Positions 13,338 to 23,560 of a stretch of 64,000 bases of DNA are shown piece by piece. The notes beneath the pieces are model-generated. The model searched no databases. It had not been told where the DNA came from and saw nothing but the letters and a program-made list of their open reading frames with translations. The stretch is from Hysterangium stoloniferum (Eukaryota; Basidiomycota; Agaricomycetes; Hysterangiales; Hysterangiaceae), in contig WHVD01000079.1 in assembly GCA_015178975.1 (NCBI GenBank), positions 248,001 through 312,000 on the forward strand, in the 5' to 3' direction. Numbering within the stretch: the first letter of the stretch is position 1; the number at the start of each line of letters is the position of its first letter. The translations under genes and the position numbers were made by a program.

Positions 13338-13730
13338 TTAGCGCCACGGACCCTGAAACCTCTGCCTCCCGGACAACGGAATGCCACTCAAACCGAGAAT
13401 AGGATGTGTTCCCTCAATTTCGGCATCCACCCATTGGGACAAAAAAAACCATTCCATTCGTCTAGCCCGACGTCCCCTTGGAAGATCCCGCGCATCGATG
13501 GTCACACCTACTTCTAGGGCCGGTGCAGTGCCCGAATGCATGGAATGGCTGTATATACGGCCCTCGAAGTCTTTGAAGACGATCGAGTGCGGAATTGAGA
13601 CGGGACGAGATGGAGAGGTATGTACTATGGAATGCACTATATATGGCCTAAGGACAATAGGAGAGAACAAAGAGGAAAATAGAGTGGGGAGAACAAAGAA
13701 ATAATGCGTAGCATTGTTTGCTAATGTCAC
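13338..13730 (-). CDS. Hypothetical protein, doubtful
   Basis: Open frame of 130 codons with no recognised domain. It contains a hydrophobic start, then HSMHSGTAPALEVGVTID and an Arg-rich segment. The central part lies in a 149-bp block that is repeated exactly at 13773-13921, where a second truncated frame (13899-13648) reads the same residues. It may be the last exon of an unrecognised gene or non-coding sequence kept open by chance. Confidence 0.25.
   Translation of the reverse strand: MTLANNATHYFFVLPTLFSSLFSPIVLRPYIVHSIVHTSPSRPVSIPHSIVFKDFEGRIYSHSMHSGTAPALEVGVTIDARDLPRGRRARRMEWFFLSQWVDAEIEGTHPILGLSGIPLSGRQRFQGPWR
13415..13563 (+). repeat. 149-bp direct repeat, copy A
   Basis: Identical as far as I can read to 13773-13921, including an A8 run. 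The two copies are separated by 209 bp of unrelated sequence. Exact identity points to a recent local duplication, or to gene conversion. Confidence 0.9.
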
Positions 13731-13772
13731 GTGCCTCCTTCAGAGAAAATGGACAAACTAATTTGTCCAAAC

Positions 13773-13921
13773 CAATTTCGGCATCCACCCATTGGGACAA
13801 AAAAAACCATTCCATTCGTCTAGCCCGACGTCCCCTTGGAAGATCCCGCGCATCGATGGTCACACCTACTTCTAGGGCCGGTGCAGTGCCCGAATGCATG
13901 GAATGGCTGTATATACGGCCC
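13773..13921 (+). repeat. 149-bp direct repeat, copy B
   Basis: Second copy of 13415-13563. Sequence on both sides of the copies differs, so the duplicated unit is just this block. Confidence 0.9.
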
Positions 13922-13929
13922 GAGATTCT

Positions 13930-14299
13930 AGGTTAATTGGTGGAAGAGACTTCCCGATCTACTATTTCTGGATGCGCTCTCATAGCGCGCTGTATGTGGC
14001 TGACATTGTCGTGTCTGTTTTCTCTAATGAGGAGCACGATGATACTCAATACTCATTAGCTAAGAGTGTTACTATGACTCCCGTTCGTTCTTCTGCCTCC
14101 CCATCTCCCAGGATGACGGTGTAGGTTAACTCGCTTGAGGACTGCCCTCTAGCTGCCGCTATCAGTATGACTCGGCGGAACAGTATATTGGATTGAATTA
14201 CAGACGTAGAGCAGCTACAAGTCTAGGGCCTCTGCTCGTACAAATCAGCGCTATGACATCAGAAGACAAAGTAAACATGTTCGTGGTCAAGATCGGTCG
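13930..14299. other. Intergenic spacer
   Basis: Downstream of the repeat and of the 3' end of the mannitol dehydrogenase gene. No feature recognised. Confidence 0.4.
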
Positions 14300-15552
14300 T
14301 TAATTCCTTGCCTTCATTCTCATCAATACATCATACGACCCTTGGATTTTCTTGAACTCCTCGCTGTCCTCGTTAAATCCTGTCAGTTTCGTGATTACAT
14401 TTCGAACACCCTGCTGCTCAATCTCATTCTTCAGCTCTGCAGCCTGCTCGTCCTCGTCGTTCTCATATAACATCGCAGCGGCAATGCCGCGAGCAAGATT
14501 ATCAATAGGAAGGCGATATTCTCGGGCGGTATAGACGGGACCGAGCAAACGGTCGTTTTTCGCGAGCTTCCGTAGTGGCTGGCGCCCCACCCGCTTTACA
14601 TTATCCACGACATTCGGGTTGCGGAATCGATCGAGCGTCCTCCTGATATACTTTTGCTGCTCATCCAGTGTGAAAGTAGGGTGCTTCTTCACAAGGGCTG
14701 CGCCGCCCTCTTGCATGGCGCCTTCGACGATGCGGAGAATTTCCTCATCCTGGATGCTGTCGAATATGGTGGGGTAACCTTTTAGGAACCCGAGGTAGGC
14801 GGTTGTTGCGTGGCCGCAGTTGAAGGTGAAGAGCTTCCGTTCGACGTAGCCAGGAAGATCGTCCGTGAGTGCCATGCCCTTGATCCCGAGCGTCCCACTA
14901 TTGTCAATACCTGTAAGAGGCCCTCGTTCGACGATCCATTCTGATAAAGAATTAATAATACGTTTTTAGTGACCCGTTGACAGAACCGACCGCAGAAATC
15001 TTCCACCCCAACGTCCAGCGGTGAATCATTCTCGAATGGCGGCACGATGCGATCGACCGAGCAATTCGCAAAGCCAACGTGCTCCTTTGCATACTTCTTA
15101 TCTTCCTCCGAAAGATGCTCGAAAACCGCCTCCCGGAGCTTTTCCGTCGCACCGACTCCGTTCTCGCATGCAATCACGTTTAGAGGCCCACTTCCCGCCT
15201 TTCTGCGCTGCGAAATTCCCCTGGCTATCGGACCGGCAATTTTCGGGAGTACGGGGAGTCCGACAGATGTAGTGACTAGTTTGACGTCTGGTGCTGCTAT
15301 TTCGTTTGGCAATTGATCACTTGTGGATACGATTCCTGAGATGTCGGTGACAGTCGTAGTGCCCCGTTTCTTGGGCTCGAGGGTGTGTACAGCGTATTCT
15401 CTGTGTTCGTTTGCTTTGTTTATGACATCCGTGTCGATATCAGCGAATGTGACATGGTAACCAGATTGTACGAGTAAAGGACCGATAAAGCCCCGTCCTA
15501 TATTTCCAGCACCAAAGTGAATTGCACATAGTTGTTTGTGATCGACAACCAT
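14300..15552 (-). CDS. mtlD: Mannitol-1-phosphate 5-dehydrogenase
   Basis: NAD-dependent cytosolic enzyme interconverting mannitol 1-phosphate and fructose 6-phosphate. The start at 15552 leads directly to the Rossmann fingerprint AIHFGAGNIGRGFIGPLL, followed by VTFADID, NVIACEN and NCSVDRIVPP, the last two typical of the long-chain mannitol dehydrogenase family. One intron of about 46 bp (near 14941-14988, GTCGGT...TCAG) joins DVGVEDFC to EWIVERGPL. Exon 2 has RKLFTFNCGHATTAYLG, with the conserved Asn-x-x-His catalytic area, and ends MRMKARN at 14300. Total is about 400 residues, usual for the family (around 390), and no disruption is visible. This gene is well known in ascomycetes and patchier in basidiomycetes. 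Confidence 0.92.
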
Positions 15553-16035
15553 GGTTTGTATAAATGTGGGGATGGTGGGTACTTCCTCTTGCTTTATGTA
15601 CTAAGCGCGAACTGACGTGTGTCCTTGCTAGTGCGGTAGTACGTACATATGATGTCACACTCTCCACTGGCAGCGGCCCATTTTAGACCAGGGTAATTAT
15701 ATCGTACCGGAAATTTGAATTGGAAGGCTTCACAAGGTTCAGCCTCGTGAACAGAGTGGTTTAAATAAATATTAGGATGGTAGATGTCTATGGCAATGTC
15801 GTACTTTCACCTTGGAGCGGCCCATTTTAGACAAAAAGACGAAATTTGAATAGAAAGGCTGTGACCGGGCTGCAGACTTTCCAGAAACTCGGCGCCAACT
15901 CTTCCGTGGCGTAATGAGAGAAACGAAAAGATTCCTATATGCATATGTGCATTCAGAAGCTCAGCTTAACGAATACAAAATAGAAAAGAAGGTATAGAAA
16001 TATAACTAAAGACATCGAATATTAGAAAATACTCC
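15553..16035. promoter_or_regulatory. Spacer with a duplicated motif upstream of mtlD
   Basis: A 17-bp string, AGCGGCCCATTTTAGAC, occurs twice (15674 and 15824 regions), each followed within about 20-30 bp by GAAATTTGAAT and an AAGGCT. The paired blocks are about 150 bp apart. They lie in the promoter region of the mannitol dehydrogenase gene and downstream of SEC13. A shared regulatory site is one reading; a small local duplication is the other. Confidence 0.4.
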
Positions 16036-17457
16036 CTAGCCAGCCATCTCGTTAACACATTCCCAACCACCTTTAAGTCTTTCTTTCCAGAGCGTCACCT
16101 TCCCATCTCCACAGCTGACGGCAAGGATATTCCCAGCTAGACTCCATGATACACGCCAAACGACATCGGGGAATTTACCGCTGGAAGCGCCGGACATGGT
16201 GGACGGGTCTAGTGCGGTCTTAGTCCAAGGGGATGTCGGTGTGTCTTTCGTCCAGATAATCACAGTTTTATCCTAGATATTTCGTGACATATGAGGTCAT
16301 GTCAGTGATATTAATGGATATCAACGAGACGACGCCGACCTGAGAAGCCGTAGCGATGTAGGAACGTGGGAGCCCGATATTGGGCGCCCAAGCAACGTCA
16401 CGAACCCAATCGGCATGACCCTCGAGAACTTCTTCCTCCAGCCAGGCTTGTTGGTCTTCCCTATGATATTGAATGATGTCAAAATCGACAAATGAGTTCT
16501 GAATGTGACGGCATGCCTGAATCCCCATATTTTCACAAGGTTATCGCACCCGGCACTCGCAAACCTCTTGACTGTAGCATAGGAGGGTTGGTCTGGGTTT
16601 GATCCCAGTGCAGAGGGCTGTTGTTGGGTGGGTGTGATAAGTGAGCCCGGAAGGGTAGCTGGAGCCCAAGATACAGCGTTACAGCCAATTGCGTGTCCGT
16701 TGAAAATATCGGCACCCCAGGTGCCATCATCTAGTCAAAGAGCAACACATTAGAACATGCCAAAAATACATGAGGCACGACACACTTTTGAAAGTAAGTA
16801 CGGAAATTTTGCCATCGGAAGATGCACACGCAACAATCGCGCCGAGTTCATGGGGAGCCCAGCTCACCGAGTTGACTTTTCGCGAGGTGTCAGCCGCTAC
16901 TTGCATTCGCGCACGAGGTGAAAAGCATACCTGACGCGCTGTGCAGACTGTGTTCCTTGATTTTGGTCCACGCACCAAATCCACCACCTTGTCCCTGTCC
17001 CTGCGGCTGCTCCTTCCAGATCAACACCTTCCCATCGTACGAACAAGATGCAAGAATGTGCCCATATTTCGGATGAGCCCATGCGACTTGCCATACAGGT
17101 CCGTTATGGCTGTTAGTTGCTACAAGTTACCCTACATGCGGCGACACGACACGAAACGACCAGACATACCCGCGGAGCACCTGTCCCTCTTTTCTCTGCA
17201 TTTCGCCATTGATAACCTCGAAAACCCTCACGCTGCGATCCGAAGAGCATGTAGCCAACCTCTTCCCGTAGTAATCCAGTTGTGCATCATGCTATTCAAA
17301 AAGCAATGAGCACCAGAACCTGGCAAGATAGATAACGAACGTACAATCATATCATCGTGTGATGTCTCAACTGGGACTGCTTTTGTCGCTTTAGATGCAG
17401 CCTGGAGTGATTTCTTATATCGTTGACCATGTAGACATTGATACGGGAGCTTACCAT
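16036..17457 (-). CDS. SEC13: SEC13 WD-repeat protein (COPII coat / nuclear pore)
   Basis: Six-bladed WD40 protein of the outer COPII cage and of the Nup84 nuclear pore complex. The exons assemble without breaks: [148 protein letters not shown] and [20 protein letters not shown], ending in [18 protein letters not shown] at 16036. The start is unusual: ATG at 17457-17455 is followed at once by the donor GTAAGC, so exon 1 appears to hold only the initiator Met and splices to [12 protein letters not shown]. At least six further small introns lie in between. Confidence 0.93.
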
Positions 17458-18057
17458 GTTGTACCACTCTAATCAATGTTTTGGAAGGACGTGGCTGAGC
17501 GCTAGAGAGTTATTTGGGCGCTAAGCACTGGCAATCTTTGAGTTGGATGATCTTTGGTGTCCTAAGTACTCCTTGTCAACCCTATAGTATGTTTTCTAGA
17601 GTGTAAATTAATTTCTTGTGGTGTCAAATTAAGAGGTCTTCGATGATGTCTTTATCTATGTGTGTCTAATTAAGGATTTCGAGTCCTGTAATTTCGCAGG
17701 ACTGAGATCTTCACACCCAATGAATACAATTCCTGAACAGGACCTTAATCATATCCAACATTAATCCTTAAAAGATCATTTCCAAGGCCGAAATTTTTTT
17801 TATTTACGCGGCTGGAAAATCCATATGGATGGCGTTAAGCGCCTCCCCACTTTTATTACCAAACGTGAGGTTGCTTGAGCTACAGCTTTCTTTCATTCCC
17901 TCACGTAGATATCTTGATTATCAGGGTGATGTAGGTGCTCAAGTTGCCTTTTATACCAATAAGACTGATAGTAGCACCCAAAGATCTAGCGGTAACTTGT
18001 AACCCTTCCGAGTCGCCAACAACGTTGAGGGGCCAACATCCATTCCTAAATCCCACC
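17458..18057. other. Divergent promoter region between SEC13 and the DUF6699-like gene
   Basis: The two genes face away from each other across about 600 bp. The sequence is AT-rich with no clear TATA element or repeat recognised. Confidence 0.4.
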
Positions 18058-19480
18058 ATGCCTCCAAGACGGGAACCTAGTCCATTTATACCAAACGTTT
18101 TTTTTATGGAGGAGAACACATCGCGTCATACTCCTGCGGGTGTTCCATCGCCCTTGAGAGGACGACCTGGCCAGCAACAGCGCGCAGGAAGGAATCCCGG
18201 GAGTAATATGCAGCATTATGCCCAACCTCCAGACCCAGGATTTCCAGGGGCTTACAGCAATCAGTGGGGGTACGCCGTCCCTCCGAATCCATATCCCCCC
18301 CAGGCAGGTCATTACCCCCCACCTGGTCCTTATCCCCCTCATCCTGCTCACTTCGCCCCTCCTCCTGGTCCATATCCACCGCATGCCGCATATCCTCCGA
18401 CCGGCGCATTTCCTCCTGCTCATGGTTATGGCGGCTTCCCGCCACCTGGTCCTTATCCCCCTTACGTCGCACCCGGTATTACACCCCATCAACGCGGCGG
18501 TCACCCTCCTCCTACCGCGCCATATCCACATATGGCAATGGGTCCAGCACATTTTGTAGATCCATATCCATATACAGGTGGTATGCCATTTGGTCCATTA
18601 CCTTATGTGCAGCCAGAGCAACCCGTCCCCGTTGAACGTCCCTTGGAAGCAGGTGACATCCTGGTTGATAGATGGGCCGTGGGGCCTGATTGTGCGTGTC
18701 CCAATTCCTGCCTTTTTAACCATTTCCCATCATATCTGTGTTCATCTATCACATTCTTTGGCAAAGGCGTGATGCTGACAAAAGCGTACAGATGGTCCTG
18801 TGTTGACGCCATTCAAAGTTGGGATCCTGGACGTCAAAGTGCAGATCAGTCCACTCCTTGCACCAGCAACCGGGACACCTGGCCAGCCTTTCCTGGAGTA
18901 TAACGTACTGTTACCCGTCCGCTCAGCCCGCCGCTCCACAGACCAAGCCGGGAGATCCTGGACAGGCGGTCGTGCCGCGCCCGCTACGTTTCCACGCGTA
19001 ACCGAACTCAACCTGATTTCGAAAACCTTCCGCTGGGTAATAACCATCAAGGCGGACAACCCGACCATTGGAGTCACATGTTCGGACGTCCTCCACGGCA
19101 TTCACGAAGACATGTACCGTCTTGCACCGCGCTCCACCATCGAGGGGCTTTCGCCCCGGGAGTATAATCTCCTCATGGAGTCGTACAGGGTCAACCGCAG
19201 CACGGCACGCCATGCGCCCGGTGGCGAGTTTGGGGCACCCGTGAAGAGAGGTGACTTTTTGCACAAGTCTATAATGTTTGATGGTATTGTGGAAGATGAG
19301 GCATTCACGTTGCGGAAGCTCGTCGCGTCTGGCCCTGGGTGGAAGGGATTGAAAACGAACAGTCAACGGCGGGGGTACCCTGTCACTCTCGTCTTGAATC
19401 TGGGTCGTATTCACGGTCGTACGGACCATGACGCCACCAGGACTGGAGAAAGTACAGTCACAGGTCCCCACAAGACTTGA
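18058..19480 (+). CDS. Proline-rich protein with DUF6699-like C-terminal domain
   Basis: Two exons, 18058-18691 and 18792-19480, joined by a GTGCGT...ACAG intron that restores frame (GPD-Y-GPVLTPFKVG). The start MPPRREPSPFIPNVFF is preferred over an upstream in-frame ATG at 17935. Residues about 50-190 are a Pro/Tyr/Gly-rich low-complexity region with repeated PPPGPYPPH units, probably disordered. The C-terminal part (VSISPLLAP-like start, then TFRWVITIKA and VTCSDVLHGIHEDMYRLA) resembles the small DUF6699 domain abundant in Agaricomycetes; that assignment is from memory of the family pattern. The function is unknown. No transmembrane helix or signal peptide is seen. Confidence 0.75.
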
Positions 19481-19688
19481 GTCCGACGCCGTTGGTACCT
19501 TCATTTTCTAGACCTTCTCCCGTGCATTTTTTGTATCAAGTACCTTCAATTTTTGGACCTCTCCCAAGCGTTTTCTTTTGTATCAAGGTATAGACGCGCT
19601 TATTTGTTGTCATTTGTCGAAGCTTTTTTCAACACTTCAAACTCTTTTAACTGTGCATTGCTACACTGGTTTGGTAATATTTGGTCCC

Positions 19689-19936
19689 ATTGTTGTCCAC
19701 CTCCCATTGTTCTCACCTCCCATTGTTCTCACCTCCCATTGTTCTCACCTCCCATTGTTCTCACCTCCCATTGTTCTCACCTCCCATTGTTCTCACCTCC
19801 CATTGTTCTCACCTCCCATTGTTCTCACCTCCCATTGTTCTCACCTCCCACTGTTCTCACCTCCCATTGTTCTCACCTCCCATTGTTCTCACCTCCCATT
19901 GTTCTCACCTCCCATTGTTCTCACCTCCCATTGTTC
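19689..19936. repeat. 16-bp minisatellite
   Basis: About 15 near-perfect tandem copies of CACCTCCCATTGTTCT. One copy has a T-to-C change (near 19851). Since 16 is not a multiple of 3 and the unit holds no stop in any plus frame, all three forward frames stay open through the array, which makes long but meaningless open frames. Confidence 0.95.
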
Positions 19937-20041
19937 TTTATTATCTATGTAGATAAAGTAGTGGTTTGTTCTCCATCACTCATTCTAGTCTGTCTGCGCC
20001 TGCGGCAGATACTAGTCTTATAATAGCATTGAAAATCATCA

Positions 20042-20470
20042 CTATAAAACAGCAATAACAGCAATAAAAACTGATAAGAGAAACATAACCACCCAAAGTG
20101 ATAAATGACTCTGCACATGCATAGGTCCCATATCAACAGCCTCTTTTAATGTGTTCTCCATATTAATACCAAAGACATCACTAGCACGCTGCATCGCGTG
20201 TTCACTCAGTTGATGTCGTTCTTCCTGCGATAAACTAATTATCTCCATAATAGCCTCACTCCACGTTTCAGCATCCGGCACTCTAAGCCACCCTGTCCTC
20301 ACGAAGGCAGGCTGACCAGACACATCCGGGTCCACAATGCTCTCCATTGCCACCGCCGTTACACCCTAGGACTGGCAGACCAGAAATCATCCCCTCCACA
20401 GGGATAATCCCAAACTCGTTGGTTGGCATGTAAAGCAGTGTGAGTGTTTTGGGCGATGTGAGTAGCCGGG
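20042..20470 (-). pseudogene. 3' fragment of an ALG2-like mannosyltransferase
   Basis: Read on the minus strand from 20470, the sequence gives TLLYMPTN, FGIIPVEGMISGLPVLGCNG, then after one frame change MESIVDPDVSGQPAFVRTGW, followed by a helical stretch and the hydrophobic C-terminal segment WVVMFLLSVFIAVIAVL ending at 20042. This matches the donor-sugar-binding half and the membrane tail of ALG2, the ER alpha-1,3/1,6-mannosyltransferase of N-glycan assembly. The catalytic N-terminal half is absent and a frameshift lies at the GGG motif. It probably is a remnant cut by the neighbouring transposon block. Confidence 0.75.
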
Positions 20471-22177
20471 ATTACGTCGGGGTCGGGATCGGGGTTGAGC
20501 AGTTTTACAAAAGTAAGAAGTTACTATTGTAATTTTTGACTGATTGGAGTCATGACTTTGGTTGAAATCAAAAAACCATTTTGCATTGAGTGATAAAATT
20601 CTTCAACATTAATGGCTCTTCTTCTGTAAACTCTTCTGGTTTATTAATCATAATCTCAGATTCTTTGAGGGAAGATAATCAATCTTTGAGAACCTTTCCA
20701 AGTACAGCTCCAAAATGCTGAAACATTGTTTCATCCTCAGAAGTAACAAGTTCTGGAGGTGGAGACTTGGGCAGAGATTCTTGAATTGGCAATATTGGAG
20801 ATTTAATACACTCTTCTTGAACTTCTTCTGATTCTGCATATGCATTTCCCATCCTTTGTTTACCACCACTCTGGAAAGTTCAGATACCAAGATTGCCAAA
20901 ATTGCCAAAATGTCAAAAGCAGAAGAACTTCAATGAAAATGACAGAGGATGGAGGAGGTAAGATGACAACAAGAGGAGGAGGCAAAAGAGTTAATGTGGG
21001 AGTTGAGAGAGGTGGAGGAGGCAGAAAAATAGGAGTTGGAGCAGATTGAGGTGGAGAGAAAGAAAGAGGAGCAGAGGAAGGAATAGTTGCAGAAAATGGT
21101 GGAAGATTGGAGGTTGTGGGATGAGGTGGAGATGGCAGGATGCTGAGGCAGAAGAGTAGAGGCTAAAAGAGAAATGGGATGGAAAAGTGAGTGAACCAGG
21201 AATGTTCCATGTGTCTCCAATAACAGAAAACAATAGCAGAAAGCTAATGAAGTGGATGAGGAGGAAGAGGCTGGGCCTTCAAGTCTAAAAGTGAGTTGTT
21301 TTGTAAGGGTTCTGGAATATGGCTAATATGCATCTGAAACAGAAACAAAAGACTAGAGCTCTGGAATATATGGAAACTGTTCATGAAGTTCCATGTTAGT
21401 GATGTGTGAGTGGGGGCATTACTTGTTGGTGGCAGAAGGTAAAATGGGGTCAAACTTGTTTCCTGTGCATGGCAAACAAGATTCCATGCACTGTTGCCAT
21501 GAAGTGGACTCCAAAAGGTGAAAAGGCTCAGAAGGTCAAAAAGACAGGGAAAACAGAGAAGATGGAAAAAATGGTAACCATGGAAACCACCAAGCCAGTG
21601 GAAACTATAGTGCTGAGTGTGGATAATAATACCAGTATTGGACTCCTCAGAGATACTGTCAATGTGATGGTATTTATTGGACTGGAGTCGATAAAGGCTT
21701 AGGAGACCTTAGAGCATCACAATGACATCCAAGAAAAGAGATTATGGATGTGAAATTGGAATGTCCAGAAACAGAATGAGTTCTTGGAAAAGGTAATGGT
21801 CAGTATTGGGATAATTGCTGTTTCTGAAAAGTATGCCAATAAGGAAAAAGACAAGCCAAACAGTCTGCTGGAGGATATAGTTGAGAAGAGGTGGATGTTG
21901 GGAGAAAGGCTGGAAAGTGAAGATGAGGAGGTGCAGAAAATGGTGGAGGGAGTGGAAATTGGGATGGAAGTTGCCAATGGGATGGGAGTTGAAGTGGAGG
22001 AAGGATTTGGGGTGCCAGAAACATTGAAATGATTGTATCTTTATTTTTTAAATAATTGACTTGTGGAAAATTTCTTGATGTGAAAGAGAGTAGTATTGGA
22101 AGTGTCAGAAATGATTGGAAAAGGTTGGAAACCAGACAGACAGACAGGGAATGGAAAATCAGAGTGCTGGTAAAGGT
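20471..22177 (-). mobile_element. Gypsy4 post-pol region (decayed)
   Basis: CpG-poor sequence downstream, in minus orientation, of a Gypsy pol end at 22178-22400. By analogy with Gypsy1 this is the region between the chromodomain and the 3' LTR. I could not place the 3' LTR. An antisense open frame with a half zinc cluster lies at 21406-22032. Confidence 0.5.
21406..22032 (+). pseudogene. Antisense Zn-cluster gene remnant of Gypsy4
   Basis: Plus-strand frames 21406-21702 and 21784-22032, opposite to the Gypsy4 pol strand. The first holds CFLCMANKIPC, that is C-X2-C-X6-C, the first half of a Zn2Cys6-type pattern, followed by a Lys-rich stretch; the second cysteine triad is not visible. The second frame is Glu-rich and ends close to the pol stop, as the Gypsy1 antisense gene does at 29127. 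The identification rests on position and the half motif only. The sequence is CpG-poor and broken. Confidence 0.4.
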
Positions 22178-22400
22178 CCAGGTTTACTAGGATAAGTGGT
22201 GTGCAAGTCAGTTACAATTTCCATAGCATGTCCAAGTTCTGTGGCCAGTATCCATGAAGTTTCTTTGTTGGTACCTTTGTAGCCTGCCCATTTGACTAAA
22301 TAAAGCAATTTACAAGTACATTGTCAATTGTCAATTTTAGAATCTAAAATCTCAGAAACTTCAAATTCAGGTTCTCCATCAATAATAACTAGAGGAGGCA
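22178..22400 (-). pseudogene. Gypsy4 pol C-terminus with chromodomain
   Basis: The minus-strand translation (VIIDGEPEFEVSEILDSK, then LLYLVKWAGYKGT and ETSWILATELG) closely matches the chromodomain end of Gypsy1 at 28780-29032. One in-frame stop is present. Nothing of the rest of this pol precedes it: at about 22400 it abuts, head to head, a plus-strand gag. Confidence 0.75.
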
Positions 22401-23012
22401 TTGAGGTAGCAAAAGATCCTGATGCTCCCAAAGTTTCTGACAATGACAACAAGGAAGTGCAGCTGGATAAACCAAAAAGAAATCTTCTGATGATCCAACT
22501 GAAATGATGTTTATCAACTCCATTGTGAAATTTGCTGACTATCTGAAATCCACTGAGGAAAGCAAAGAATCATCCTGTACCGGAGTCAAAGAACCTGGAC
22601 CATTTACCAGCAAGGATCTGAAAAAATTAAAGAATTTCCTTCTTCAATGCCATTTCAGTTTCCATGATCAACCTGCTGCATTTAAATCTGACAGTCAAAA
22701 AGTCAATTTTGTGCTCTCAAGGATACCACTCCTCAATGACTGGGACACATTTGTCAAAGAACTGGAAACTAACTTTGGACCTTACAATCAATCCAGTGAA
22801 GCAGAAAATGAACTAATGATGCTCAAGATGACAATCAACAAGTTTTTGATTATCTCATCAAGTTCAATACACTTGCTGCATGCTGTGGTTGGGACAATTC
22901 TGCTCTCAGGCACCATTTCTATATGGGTCTTCCATCTCACCTAAAAGACAACTGCAAAGAGGGAAAGTCAAAAACTCTCCAACTCATGCAGATGAAAGCT
23001 CAGACATCCAAT
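22401..23012 (+). pseudogene. Gypsy3 gag, 5' part
   Basis: Capsid-like region: FINSIVKFADYLKSTEE, then LKNFLLQCHFSFHDQP, NDWDTFVKELETNFGPYNQ, and after a frameshift LPSHLKDNCKEG and QLMQMKAQTSN. The NFGPYNQ-x-x-E-A-E segment matches Gypsy1 gag (NFGPYDQTGDAE). It stops at an LTR-like insertion at 23013, and by alignment its next codons are found at 46675 (AHYWECKVEF): Gypsy1 gag reads KAQNVDARYWE where the two pieces join as KAQTSN-AHYWE. Confidence 0.75.
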
Positions 23013-23180
23013 TGTTAGAGTATGATACTACAGCTCTAATATAGTCTATTATGATCTCTATATTTTTCTGATATTTGTAGTATTTTTCCCAGCACTGTAG
23101 GTGCAGTATTGGGTGAGTTACCTTAGGTTGGTAACTGCTGTATAGGTGCTTAGATGAGCACCTAGTAGTATAGTCCACTA
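23013..23180 (+). mobile_element. LTR-like insertion X, left part
   Basis: Starts TGTTAGAG immediately after CCAAT (23008-23012). Its other end, on the far side of the inversion, is the reverse complement of 31054-31139, finishing TTTCAACA next to CCGAT. Together these are about 254 bp with TG...CA ends and a one-mismatch 5-bp TSD. It contains two small hairpins (GTTACC/GGTAAC and TAGGTGCT/AGCACCTA). Confidence 0.55.
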
Positions 23181-23560
23181 CCTGCAGCAGAGCCACCTGC
23201 AGCAGAGCCACCTGCAGCAGAGCCACCTGCAGCAGAGCCACCTGCAGCAGAGCCACCTGCAGCAGAGCCACCTGCAGCAGAGCCACCTGCAGCAGAGCCA
23301 CCTGCAGCAGAGCCACCTGCAGCAGAGCCACCTGCAGCAGAGCCACCTGCAGCAGAGCCACCTGCAGCAGAGCCACCTGCAGCAGAGCCACCTGCAGCAG
23401 AGCCACCTGCAGCAGAGCCACCTGCAGCAGAGCCACCTGCAGCAGAGCCACCTGCAGCAGAGCCACCTGCAGCAGAGCCACCTGCAGCAGAGCCACCTGC
23501 AGCAGAGCCACCTACAGCAGAGCCACTTGCAGCAGAGCCACTTGCAATAGAGCCACTTGG
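23181..23560 (-). repeat. 15-bp minisatellite coding GGSAA (Helitron N-terminal region)
   Basis: About 22 near-identical copies of GAGCCACCTGCAGCA followed by three diverged ones. On the minus strand they encode repeated Gly-Gly-Ser-Ala-Ala. The same repeat in sense orientation opens the Helitron block at 31140. The left inversion breakpoint lies at the edge of this array. Confidence 0.95.

Noticed and set aside
19553-20023. Three long overlapping plus frames with SHCSHLPLF repeats
   Set aside because: Explained by the 16-bp minisatellite.
23181-23560. Regularly spaced repeat array as a CRISPR candidate
   Set aside because: Contiguous 15-bp tandem units without spacers, in a eukaryotic transposon gene.
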